Shown here: piece by piece, positions 51,932 through 59,926 of the stretch | Layout: each line of letters starts with the position of its first letter | How positions within the stretch are numbered: position 1 is the first letter of the stretch | From: CAYPPG01 sp964412555 | GTDB taxonomy: Bacteria > Hinthialibacterota > Hinthialibacteria > Hinthialibacterales > Hinthialibacteraceae | Assembly: GCA_964412555.1 (NCBI GenBank) | Contig: CAYPPG010000001.1 | Span: forward strand, 124,001 to 188,000 | Length of the DNA: 64,000 nt | Direction: 5' to 3' | Program-made: the position numbers and the translations under genes | Notes under the pieces: generated by a model | What the model was told of the DNA's origin: nothing | Database searches by the model: none | What the model saw: the letters and a program-made list of their open reading frames with translations, nothing else

Positions 51932-54499
51932 TTATCCAAGCAACGACAAGAAACTTTGCGGCAGGAAGTTGGCCTGTGCGAGGACAGAAACCCCCGCTTG
52001 CACCAACACTTGATTTTTCGCAAATTTCGAACTCTCGAGAGCAATATCGGCATCGCGTAAACGAGATTCGGATGCGAGCAGGTTTTCCGAGGAAACACTC
52101 AAGTTCGAGATCGTCCCCTCCAGCCGATTCGTTCCTGCTCCAAGCAGAGAACGGGTGCGGTTCACTTGATCGAGGGCGGCATCAACGATCCGAAGAGCCT
52201 CATTTGCACCTGATATAGTAGTGACATCGATATTCTCGATCGTTCGTCCGCTATTTTTTCCGAATCCTAAATTCTGCGATGTCAAATCTCCTATGCTGAT
52301 TCGAAAACTTTGCTCGGAAAAGGCACCGATGTGGAAGTTCATGGAACTATTGATGGTGGAGATGATAATGGTGGTTCCCGGATCTTCTTCCCCAGCCGGT
52401 GCAGCGGTAATATCAAGAATCGTGTCAAAATCAAACGTCATGAAGCGGGCGACGCCCTCTTGAAAACTACCGTTATCGATGAAAACAACATCTTGAGCGC
52501 CATTCTGGAAAGTGACCTTTGGTCCCCCATTCAGCTGTCCTACGAATTCTTGACCTTCGACCTCCAAATAATCGGTACCGACCGCCAAATTGGAACCTAC
52601 ACGCAACGTGACTTGTCCGCGCACCTCTCCGTCCTTTGTCGCCTCGGGTCCGTATAGAGTCACGACATCGCCGGCCGACGCCCGAACCGCAGGTCCTCCA
52701 TTGATCCGTAGTGTGGCATTTTCGGCAAAGCCTTCTTTGATAAGAACGGCGTCATCCGTTAGAGTATAATTCGGGAGGGTAGAAGATCCATTATCGTTGA
52801 ATGCAAGGGAGAAATTGAGAAGTGAATCATTTCTTCCGACATCGTCGATGAGCTGGAATTTTCCATCGGAAGTGTATGTAAATATAGCTGTATCAAATCG
52901 TGATTTTGTACCATCTTGCGATGCAACGGTATAATCACGTGTTCGATAATTCAATTCGGCAATCAAGCCGGATATGCTGGCAAATTGAAAGTCATTGAGG
53001 TTGGTATCGGTGCTGGCGGTATGACTGAAGGAGTACACAGCGGAAAACGTCGTCCCATCCGCTTCCGTACCGCGCAGAGTTATAGTATCTCCATTTGAAA
53101 TCGACACACCGGTCGTGTAAATTCCATCCACAAAGGTTCCATTCAAATCGAGTCCGACGTTTCCGCTTGTGACGGATGCAGTTCGGCCGATGACGGTACC
53201 ACTGTGACTACGCATGGCAATCGTACTCTCGACGACCCGGTTCACGGGACCTTGCACATCTTCGACACTGATGGCGAACATACCATCCGTAAAGGTGGAA
53301 CCGGTTATGGCAGTCACGGCATTCCCCACCTGTCCTGCTCCGGAGAGGCTGGAAGCCACTCCTATAGGACCGGAACGGGTGACGCCTTCTGCAGCTGTCA
53401 ATACCTTGGAATTGCGGACAACGCTCAGATCGATAGACGATTGGTTGATTGCTTCCGTATCGGTCACGAGCAGAAAGCGGCCACGGTTGTTGCCCGTAGT
53501 CGAAGCAAGTGTCACAGTCGTACGAAATGTTGTGGGCACACTGGCGGCGGAGACGCCGAACAAAGCGGCTTCCGCATTATCGATGGCAAGATTGATCGCA
53601 CCAAGAAGCCGCCGGGAAGCATTCGCAGTATCCGAGTTTAAGCCAATCTGAGTGCTCGAAGAGGCACTTACAACACCACTGAATTTCGTAACGCCGTCCG
53701 AAAGCACTCCTTGGAAAACAATCTGATCGCCGTTATAGATAGAGACTCCATTAAAGAATCCATTGGCAGCACCATTGACACCGAGAAGTGTAGCGGAGCT
53801 TGCGGCCGTGCCGGTCAATCCGATCGTCGAGGAAAAGCGTCCCAGAGTGACAGCAATATCGGACGCATCTTCCACACCGATGTGCATGGTGTGAGTTTCC
53901 CCATTATCGTCGGCTCCGGCGATCAAGTGCTCATATCCTTCTTTCGTGCGGAGAATATTGAGAAAACTTTGGCCGCTTTCCACCGTATTCGAACCGGGAC
54001 TGGTATCGACATGGATTCCAAATTGCTGCGCTCCATCTTGGCCTGGTTTGATTTGGGAATCTACACTGAAGTCTCCATTCAGCAAAAAATTCGTGCTGTA
54101 TTGTGTAGTCTCGGCGATTCGAGTGATCTCGTCGATACTCTGGAAGACTTCATCTTGTAAGGCTTGTCTGGCTTGTAAGTCGTTGACACCGGTATTGGCC
54201 GCCTGGATTGCGAGTACACGAATCCGATCCAATCGCGAGGTCACTTCTTCGAGCGCGCCTTCTGCCACGTTGATCACATTGATCCCGTCTTCCGCATTCA
54301 TGACGGCTCGATCCAGTCCGCGTACTTGAGAGCGAATTCTCGTTGCGACAGTCAGGCCGGCCGCATCGTCTCCGGAACGATTGATCCGCAAACCGGATGA
54401 GAGACGTTCTATGGATTTCTGTAAAGAACGACCGGTTGCATCGAGATTTCGATTCGCATTCAGGGCAGCCACATTATTGTTAATTCTGGTGATACTCAT
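51932..54499 (-). CDS. fliC: Giant flagellin 3
   Basis: 855 residues, ATG behind AAGGAGGAC. N-terminal D0/D1 (NNNVAALNANRNLDATGRSL, GLRINRSGDDAAGL) and C-terminal D1/D0 (SSKFAKNQVLVQAGVSVLAQ) are standard. The central region is homologous to flagellins 1 and 2 but clearly diverged, with several short gaps. It keeps landmarks such as SGAGQVGNAVTAITGSTF and DAVLIKEGFAE. No evident terminator follows before the methyltransferase-like gene, so read-through into it is possible. Confidence 0.95.
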   Translation of the reverse strand: MSITRINNNVAALNANRNLDATGRSLQKSIERLSSGLRINRSGDDAAGLTVATRIRSQVRGLDRAVMNAEDGINVINVAEGALEEVTSRLDRIRVLAIQAANTGVNDLQARQALQDEVFQSIDEITRIAETTQYSTNFLLNGDFSVDSQIKPGQDGAQQFGIHVDTSPGSNTVESGQSFLNILRTKEGYEHLIAGADDNGETHTMHIGVEDASDIAVTLGRFSSTIGLTGTAASSATLLGVNGAANGFFNGVSIYNGDQIVFQGVLSDGVTKFSGVVSASSSTQIGLNSDTANASRRLLGAINLAIDNAEAALFGVSAASVPTTFRTTVTLASTTGNNRGRFLLVTDTEAINQSSIDLSVVRNSKVLTAAEGVTRSGPIGVASSLSGAGQVGNAVTAITGSTFTDGMFAISVEDVQGPVNRVVESTIAMRSHSGTVIGRTASVTSGNVGLDLNGTFVDGIYTTGVSISNGDTITLRGTEADGTTFSAVYSFSHTASTDTNLNDFQFASISGLIAELNYRTRDYTVASQDGTKSRFDTAIFTYTSDGKFQLIDDVGRNDSLLNFSLAFNDNGSSTLPNYTLTDDAVLIKEGFAENATLRINGGPAVRASAGDVVTLYGPEATKDGEVRGQVTLRVGSNLAVGTDYLEVEGQEFVGQLNGGPKVTFQNGAQDVVFIDNGSFQEGVARFMTFDFDTILDITAAPAGEEDPGTTIIISTINSSMNFHIGAFSEQSFRISIGDLTSQNLGFGKNSGRTIENIDVTTISGANEALRIVDAALDQVNRTRSLLGAGTNRLEGTISNLSVSSENLLASESRLRDADIALESSKFAKNQVLVQAGVSVLAQANFLPQSFLSLLG

Positions 54500-54525
54500 G
54501 TTACTAGTCCTCCTTGAGCTGATTG

Positions 54526-54543
54526 AGCGGCATCCATTCCGCT
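54526..54543 (-). promoter_or_regulatory. Leader hairpin with ATGGA loop (CsrA-type site), flagellin 3
   Basis: Minus strand AGCGG-AATGGATG-CCGCT: 5-bp GC-rich stem, 8-base loop containing A-T-GGA, 26 bases before the ATG. A second A-A-GGA is in the ribosome binding site. Confidence 0.6.
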
Positions 54544-55521
54544 AAAGAGTGGAGGGATATACCCCTCCTGTATTCGGTAAAACTTCGCGGCCGGTCTTTT
54601 TCGACTGCTCGAGTTTGGGTGCTGCAAGCACGGGAAGGGTGGATTATGCCGGGACGTCGAGTGAATCGTCCCGGCATCTCCATCCTTAAACAACCGGCGC
54701 GAATGGTTGTTATTCGTAATTTTGTCCCCTTGCCCCTATCACTTCGAAAGGGTGGGTGCTGTAGTTCGAAAGCAATTCGGGACGCGGGTACGGTATTCCT
54801 GAAGGATTGTTTTATTCTTCCTTGAACAAACCTTCTCTGATTCGTTGTTATCCAACCAAGTTCACCAGATGGAAGCCTAATGTGGAGTCCATCCCATCGG
54901 TCACAGGGAGTCAGCCTGGTTCATTCCATTCATTTGAACCGAATGAAAGACGGGTTATGTGAATCTGTGAAACGTATGTAACCTCCTCATTTTTCTATGT
55001 TTCAATCTATTTTCAGTATTTGCTTCTTTTTTGGTCAATGCTTATTTCTTTACCATACTAATCAATAATCTTCCGAAGAGCGGAGAATGAGGGTTCTCCT
55101 CATTTTTCCAAGAAGATATCCCTGATCGGGTAGCAAGGGTAAGCGAAGTCTACCCTTGCCGGATAGCCCTGCACCGCCTGGCAGATCCGACATCTCGACC
55201 TGGCAACTCGCTCGGTTCAACAGTTCGACATTTCTCAACTGTTGGGAGAACCCTCCGCTCTTTATTCCAGTTCCGCAATTTTTGGAATTGATTGCCCAGC
55301 TCGTTTCGGGAATCTCCATTCCATCCCACGGACGGAGGAAGAAGAACAAAATCCGTCGGATGGCATTATGAAGTAGAAATCGCACCTTTCGTATTCCCGA
55401 ACAATTTGCTCTTTCGATTACACTCGCACGATGCAACCAGAGCACTCCTATGGGATCACAATTCCAAATCATCACATCTCCTCCTGACTAACAATACTTC
55501 TGTATCGATCGCACATTCGAA
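54544..55521. other. Gene-poor region upstream of flagellin 3
   Basis: Nearly 1 kb. It contains the AGGGAGTCAGCCT / GGGTTATGT blocks near 54905-54960 shared with flagellin 1 and a dispersed repeat at 55128. A minus-strand frame at 55062-55475 has a good ribosome binding site (AGGAGGAGATGTG) but runs into the repeat and resembles nothing, so I do not call it a gene. Confidence 0.45.
55128..55208. repeat. Dispersed 85-base two-hairpin repeat, copy b
   Basis: Begins GGGTAGCAAGGGTAAGCGAA like copy a; the first hairpin (CAAGGG/CCCTTG) is intact and the second half is more diverged (CGCCTGGCAGATC, CGACCTGGCAAC). Confidence 0.7.
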
Positions 55522-55623
55522 TCAGGCGTAAGCCAGATCACGAAGAGAGCAACGACGCAGCTTGCGAAACATGGATTTCTTCATTTTCATGACGAGTTGA
55601 TTTGTAAGTTCGTACAAATTCAT
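55522..55623 (-). CDS. Possible 33-residue basic small protein
   Basis: ATG 55623 has AAAGGAGT 7 bases upstream. The frame reads MNLYELTNQLVMKMKKSMFR then KLRRCSLRDLAYA and stops at 55522. Strongly basic (K/R-rich) with a helical start. It could be a real small protein or the 5' stub of a decayed gene, since the DNA beyond it has no long frame. No family recognised. Confidence 0.35.
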   Translation of the reverse strand: MNLYELTNQLVMKMKKSMFRKLRRCSLRDLAYA

Positions 55624-55744
55624 TTTGGTACTCCTTTCCACTGACGTTTGTTTCACCGTCATCGGTTCAAGGTTTTTGCCGATGGTTCCCGATGGATCGG
55701 AAAAATCTCGAAACGATGAACCCTATTTATTTCACTTCGGAATC

Positions 55745-55778
55745 GGGGTGGAGCGGCGGAGCTGGTGCGCTCCACCCC
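55745..55778. repeat. Hairpin repeat, GGGGTGGAG type, copy 1
   Basis: GGGGTGGAGCG and CGCTCCACCCC form a perfect 11-bp stem around GCGGAGCTGGTG. The loop core GGAGCTG is shared with the copy 185 bases away while stem bases differ in a compensated way. Confidence 0.7.
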
Positions 55779-55962
55779 AATGTCCTTTTGAACTGCCTTC
55801 TCTCGTTGGGTTTGTCAGGTTGTTCATCGGTTCAAATGTTGGGCCGAATCCGGTTCGGAAAACAGTTGAAACGATGAATGATTCCCTCTTTCTCGCAGTA
55901 ACCAGTCTCAATCTCTTAATCTCCTTATCTTATTAGACTTAACTCTATCTTCTCTTTTCGCT

Positions 55963-55994
55963 GGGTGGAGAACTGGAGCTGTAGTTCTCCACCC
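55963..55994. repeat. Hairpin repeat, GGGGTGGAG type, copy 2
   Basis: GGGTGGAGAACT and AGTTCTCCACCC form a perfect 12-bp stem around GGAGCTGT. It lies 54 bases after the flagellin 4 stop and may serve as its 3' structure, though no T-run follows. Confidence 0.7.
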
Positions 55995-56047
55995 CACGTC
56001 CATTTTGAACTGCCATAAAATCTAGTTGGCGCGTTTTCGGTAACTTT

Positions 56048-58660
56048 TTAGCCGAGTAATGATAACAGTCCTTGCGGCAAGAAATTCGCCTGGGACAAAA
56101 CAGAAGTTCCAGCCTGGAACAAAATTTGATTTGAAGTAAATTCAGAGACCTCCGAGGCCAAATCCACATCGCTCAAGCGTGATTCGGAAGCCGTCAAGTT
56201 TTCGGAATTGACAGACAAACTGCTTATCGTAGTTTCTAAACGATTTGTAAAAGCGCCCAGCATGGCTCGAGTGCGGCTCACTTGATCCAACGCTCGATCG
56301 ACGATGTCCAGCGCCATGTTCACTCCGGAAACCGTGGTGACATTGATGACGGAGACGGTACGATCACTGCCCCGTCCATACCCTAAGTTATCCCCACGAA
56401 GATCGGACATATTCAACTGCAAGTCTTGTCCTTTAAAGGGGCCGACTTGGAAGTTCAGTGCACTATTCACTGTCGAGAGTAAAATCGCTTTGCCTGAATT
56501 GGGCGAACCATCTGTCGGCGGACCGGTAATATCGATGATCGCGTCGAAGTCCAGATAGAGAGTCTCTGCGACTCCTTCACTGATTCCACTTTCGAAAAAG
56601 ACGTTTTGATCGCCATTTTGGAAGGTCACCGACAATCCTCCGTTCAAATTCCCGATATACTCCTGGGCAACGACCTCAACGTTATCTTGACCTTGAACAA
56701 AGATCGCATCACTCATCGATGAACGAACTCCGGCACCAACACGCATCGTCAATTGAGGTTGCTGCTCACCGAATTTGGTTGGTTCAGGCCCATATAAAGT
56801 CACGACATCACCGATTCTCACCCGTTGCCGTGGACCTCCAGCTACAGAGACTGTGGCTTCTTCGGGATTCCCATCGATCACAAGCTGCGCACGATCTGTC
56901 AACGTTCGTGTTGAATTTTGATCATCGACTTTCATGAAGAAAGCTGTCTGTGAATGATCTGCAACATCATCGATCAATTGCAGGGTACCTTCACCTGAGA
57001 GAGTCATTTTTGCGTCCACGAAGCCTTCACTTTGCCGTGTCGCATTCGCTCCGGTTGGATCAAGATATCCCCTTGAGTTCTTCAATCGGTAATTAAGTTC
57101 GTCAATCAAACCACCAATCGTTGTGATTTGTCCATCACCCAAATCTTCATCATCATCCGATATGCCATCGGAATCAGTATCAACAGTACCTTTCGTAATG
57201 GTAAAGGCCGTCTCAAAGGTACTTCCATCCGAATTGGTTCCTTGAATGGTCAATGTATCATTTTCTTCAAAATGTACGCCTGTATCCCCAGTCGTAAAAA
57301 CCGAACCGACAAAAGTCCCGTTCAGAATCACTCCTCCACCACCCACTGCCTTCGCCAATGAAGTGGTTCGGGAAATGGCCCCACCAGCGGCATCACGAAA
57401 TTCCAACGTTGTTTCCAACTGCCGGCGATTGGGTGGAATGATATCGGACACTTCAATTTGGAAATTCCCCGTATCAAACGTGGAACCAGTAATTGCCTGG
57501 ACTTGATTGCCATATTGTGCACCGATATCCGCACCATTGACGAAATCACGCGTGCTCTTCACTTCATGAACGAGATTTCCATTTGTATCGATAAGGCTAA
57601 AATTAAGTTCAAATTCCGAGACACCGTTTGTTAAATGACTAGACAAGGTAGTTTGACCGCCATTCGGTGCTTTGGCACTGAAGAATGTCAAGCGACCCGC
57701 ACTGTTACCCGCGGTCGAAAGACTAACCACTTCTTGAACAAAGTTTGTTGGAATATTCGAAGCAACTCCACCAAACAGTGCTTGTTCCGCATTATCAATC
57801 GCCGCTTGAATGGAGGATCGTAAGTTATCTACGGTATTCGCACCCGGCGATGCAGAGTTCGATGAAATCGAAATCGAGCCGGCAAAAGCAGTGACGCCAT
57901 CCGATAAAACTCCTTGAAATGCAAGGGTTCCCCCTCTGGGCATGGAAACCCCGTCAAAGGACAGTGCCGCTAAAGCGGATCCCGAAGCGACAGCGCCGGT
58001 TCCGACAAATCTTCCTCGTGTAACAGCAATATCCGTGGCATCTTTAATGCCTGTGGCATAAATAGCCTGCCCGTCTTCTTTCTTGTAAGGAAGTATATTC
58101 TCATAACCCTCAACAGTACGAATAATATTCAATATAGAAGTGCCGGAACGCAGGTTGCTCGCATTCGGATCGGATGATATTTTCACACCGATTTCATCCT
58201 GTCCCCCCCGCACCGTCGTGGTGTTGGCATTGTCACCCGTGAAAAGAAGACGGGAGCTAAAACGCGCGGTGGATGCGATTCGATTCACTTCATCGATCTG
58301 CTGGAAGACTTCGTCCTGAATCGCCTGGATCGAAGCGGAATCGTTGGTTCCGGTGTTGCCGGCCTGAATGGCCAATTCACGAATTCGCTGGAGACTGGAA
58401 ACGAGTGAATCGAGCGAAGCTTCCGCGGTGTTCGACATACTGATTCCATTTTGTGCGTTGAGAATGGCTTGATTGGTACCGCGGATTTGAGTTCGTAGAC
58501 GCTCACGTATGGTGAGTCCCGCTGCATCATCGCCCGCCCGGTTGATGCGAAGACCTGACGACAAGCGCTCGATGTTTTTCGAAAGACGCGAGCCGATTCG
58601 ATTCAGGTTCCGCGTGGCGGAAACGGCTGCAACATTGTTATTGATACGTGTGATACTCAT
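56048..58660 (-). CDS. fliC: Giant flagellin 4, most diverged
   Basis: 870 residues from ATG 58660, behind GGGAGGA; the frame is open to 58726, but that extension covers the leader hairpin. D0/D1 termini are standard (NIERLSSGLRINRAGDDAAG; TSNQILFQAGTSVLSQANFL). The central region shares only landmarks with the others (GNQVQAITGSTFDTG) and contains an Asp-rich stretch, KGTVDTDSDGISDDDEDLGD, resembling a calcium-binding thrombospondin type 3-like or EF-like loop, absent from flagellins 1-3. This suggests a filament segment with calcium-dependent surface structure. Confidence 0.94.
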   Translation of the reverse strand: MSITRINNNVAAVSATRNLNRIGSRLSKNIERLSSGLRINRAGDDAAGLTIRERLRTQIRGTNQAILNAQNGISMSNTAEASLDSLVSSLQRIRELAIQAGNTGTNDSASIQAIQDEVFQQIDEVNRIASTARFSSRLLFTGDNANTTTVRGGQDEIGVKISSDPNASNLRSGTSILNIIRTVEGYENILPYKKEDGQAIYATGIKDATDIAVTRGRFVGTGAVASGSALAALSFDGVSMPRGGTLAFQGVLSDGVTAFAGSISISSNSASPGANTVDNLRSSIQAAIDNAEQALFGGVASNIPTNFVQEVVSLSTAGNSAGRLTFFSAKAPNGGQTTLSSHLTNGVSEFELNFSLIDTNGNLVHEVKSTRDFVNGADIGAQYGNQVQAITGSTFDTGNFQIEVSDIIPPNRRQLETTLEFRDAAGGAISRTTSLAKAVGGGGVILNGTFVGSVFTTGDTGVHFEENDTLTIQGTNSDGSTFETAFTITKGTVDTDSDGISDDDEDLGDGQITTIGGLIDELNYRLKNSRGYLDPTGANATRQSEGFVDAKMTLSGEGTLQLIDDVADHSQTAFFMKVDDQNSTRTLTDRAQLVIDGNPEEATVSVAGGPRQRVRIGDVVTLYGPEPTKFGEQQPQLTMRVGAGVRSSMSDAIFVQGQDNVEVVAQEYIGNLNGGLSVTFQNGDQNVFFESGISEGVAETLYLDFDAIIDITGPPTDGSPNSGKAILLSTVNSALNFQVGPFKGQDLQLNMSDLRGDNLGYGRGSDRTVSVINVTTVSGVNMALDIVDRALDQVSRTRAMLGAFTNRLETTISSLSVNSENLTASESRLSDVDLASEVSEFTSNQILFQAGTSVLSQANFLPQGLLSLLG

Positions 58661-58687
58661 GGTTCGTATCCTCCCTGATACTTGAAG

Positions 58688-58706
58688 CCCGACAATCCTT
58701 GTCAGG
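58688..58706 (-). promoter_or_regulatory. Leader hairpin with AAGGAT loop (CsrA-type site), flagellin 4
   Basis: Minus strand CCTGACA-AGGAT-TGTCGGG: 7-bp stem; the loop with flanks reads ACAAGGATTGT, almost the CsrA high-affinity consensus RUACARGGAUGU. It lies 27 bases before the ATG. The ribosome binding site contains A-G-GGA as a second site. Confidence 0.65.
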
Positions 58707-59027
58707 TTTGAGCGATTCCTTTTCATCCTGGAAAAGGAATGAGTTGTGTGAGAAGCACCGCCGTTCTGCGAGACCTTCGATCCCGGAGGCTCATCCCCGA
58801 GCCTGACGGTTTGTATTTCTCCGATCCCATCGCGCCGTTCCTACGACATCGAGAAGGATCACTTAGATTTATCGGCGTTCCAAATTCGACCTTGAGACTT
58901 TTGGCGGATTTTTTTCTTCGCCGATTCGTCAACTTCCTTTTTCAAAACACGCTCGATTTGAATCCCTCAAATCGTCTGTATGCGAAGGTATCGGCGGGGG
59001 GAAATCAAACTTTACTTTTTATAGCAC
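58707..59027. other. Upstream region of flagellin 4
   Basis: About 320 bases with no convincing gene; should contain the flagellin 4 promoter. I see no recognisable consensus. Confidence 0.4.
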
Positions 59028-59124
59028 TTTTCTTGCGCGTAAAAAATGCGGGCAGGGATGCCCGCGCTCCCAGTCAATAACCCTCCACCGCCAGGACAGA
59101 CCTAACGTCTTGTCCTGGCTACCC
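59028..59124. repeat. Long direct repeat flanking higBA, left copy
   Basis: Starts TTTTCTTGCG, then hairpin GCGGGCA-ggga-TGCCCGC, CTCCCAGTCAATAACCCTCC, and a half copy of the dispersed two-hairpin repeat ending CTTGTCCTGGCTACCC. It matches the right copy at 59832 nearly base for base, apart from a few substitutions or indels in 95-97 bases. Confidence 0.9.
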
Positions 59125-59173
59125 TTGTTTTTCCCCCTGTTGTCCGTATAACATACAAGCACTAGAATAAAGC

Positions 59174-59455
59174 ATGATAAAATCCTTTCGATGTAAAGAA
59201 ACAGAAAAGATATGGAATGGGCAGCGTTCCCAGAAATTTCCAAATGAAATACAAGACAGGGCTTTGCGAAAACTTCGCCTATTGAATGCGGCACAAACGT
59301 TGGATGACCTTCGAATCCCCCCTGCAAATCGTTTGGAATCGTTGAAAAAAGACCGCCTTGGTCAAATGAGTATTCGAATCAGCGGACAGTGGCGTATTTG
59401 CTTCTTCTGGGATAACACAGACGCCTATCATGTTGAAATCGTCGATTATCATTAA
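59174..59455 (+). CDS. higB: HigB-type toxin (RelE/ParE superfamily)
   Basis: 93 residues. Family sequence throughout: MIKSFRCKETEKIWNGQRSQ, LRKLRLLNAAQTLDDLRIPP, and the C-terminal QMSIRISGQWRICFFWDNTD. HigB cleaves mRNA on the ribosome. Toxin first, antitoxin second is the characteristic hig order, with a 10-base gap. It appears intact: no stop, full length. The module sits between two long direct repeats. Confidence 0.93.
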   Translation: MIKSFRCKETEKIWNGQRSQKFPNEIQDRALRKLRLLNAAQTLDDLRIPPANRLESLKKDRLGQMSIRISGQWRICFFWDNTDAYHVEIVDYH

Positions 59456-59465
59456 GGTGTATCCG

Positions 59466-59786
59466 ATGTCAAAATTACTGAAGAACCCACATCCCGGTGA
59501 AATACTACAGGAAGAATTCCTAGAGCCACTGGGGTTGTCACAGAATGCATTGGCACAAGCGATTGGTGTTCCATCGAATCGCATTAATGACCTGGTTCGT
59601 AGCCGCCGTGGGATCACGGCAGATACGGATTTACGGTTGTCACGGTATTTTGGATTGTCAAAAGGATATTGGCTGCGACTTCAAAATGACTATGATTTGA
59701 TGGAAGCACAGCGCAAGCAGGGAAAATCCATCCGTCGCATCGAACCGTATTCTGTGCAGAAATTAGAAGCGCCGGTTTCCGATTAA
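59466..59786 (+). CDS. higA: HigA-type antitoxin
   Basis: 106 residues from ATG 59466. XRE-type helix-turn-helix: HPGEILQEEFLEPLGLSQNA, GVPSNRINDLVRSRRGITAD, LSRYFGLSKGYWLRLQNDYD. It neutralises HigB and represses the operon. The frame is open to 59430, but that extension overlaps higB and is not family-like. The C-terminal extension RRIEPYSVQKLEAPVSD is usual for the family. Confidence 0.93.
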   Translation: MSKLLKNPHPGEILQEEFLEPLGLSQNALAQAIGVPSNRINDLVRSRRGITADTDLRLSRYFGLSKGYWLRLQNDYDLMEAQRKQGKSIRRIEPYSVQKLEAPVSD

Positions 59787-59831
59787 TTGGTCGGAGCGCA
59801 GGCATCTTGCCTGCATGGGGGAGCGACTCCG

Positions 59832-59926
59832 TTTTCTTGCGTCGTAAATGCGGGCAGGGATGCCCGCGCTCCCAGTCAATAACCCTCCACCGTCAGGACA
59901 GACCTAACGTCTTGTCCTGGCTACCC
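59832..59926. repeat. Long direct repeat flanking higBA, right copy
   Basis: Nearly identical to 59028-59124. Its right end CTACCC provides the last codon and stop (GGG TAG read on the minus strand) of the RNase HII-YraN fusion gene. A further short hairpin (GCAGGCA/TGCCTGC) lies just before it at about 59793-59826. Confidence 0.9.

Noticed and set aside
53204..53651. Two overlapping plus-strand frames of 145 codons inside flagellin 3
   Set aside because: Both lie opposite flagellin coding sequence, and similar shadows recur in flagellins 1 and 2 at the same place because the coding strand is similar.
55062..55475. 137-codon minus-strand frame with a good ribosome binding site
   Set aside because: More than half of it runs through a dispersed palindromic repeat, and no family is recognisable; the site may belong to a decayed gene.
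42864..58726. Sigma-28 or sigma-54 promoters of flagellar genes
   Set aside because: I searched upstream regions for TAAA-N15-GCCGATAA and TGGCAC-N5-TTGC-like sequences and found no convincing match, so none is annotated.
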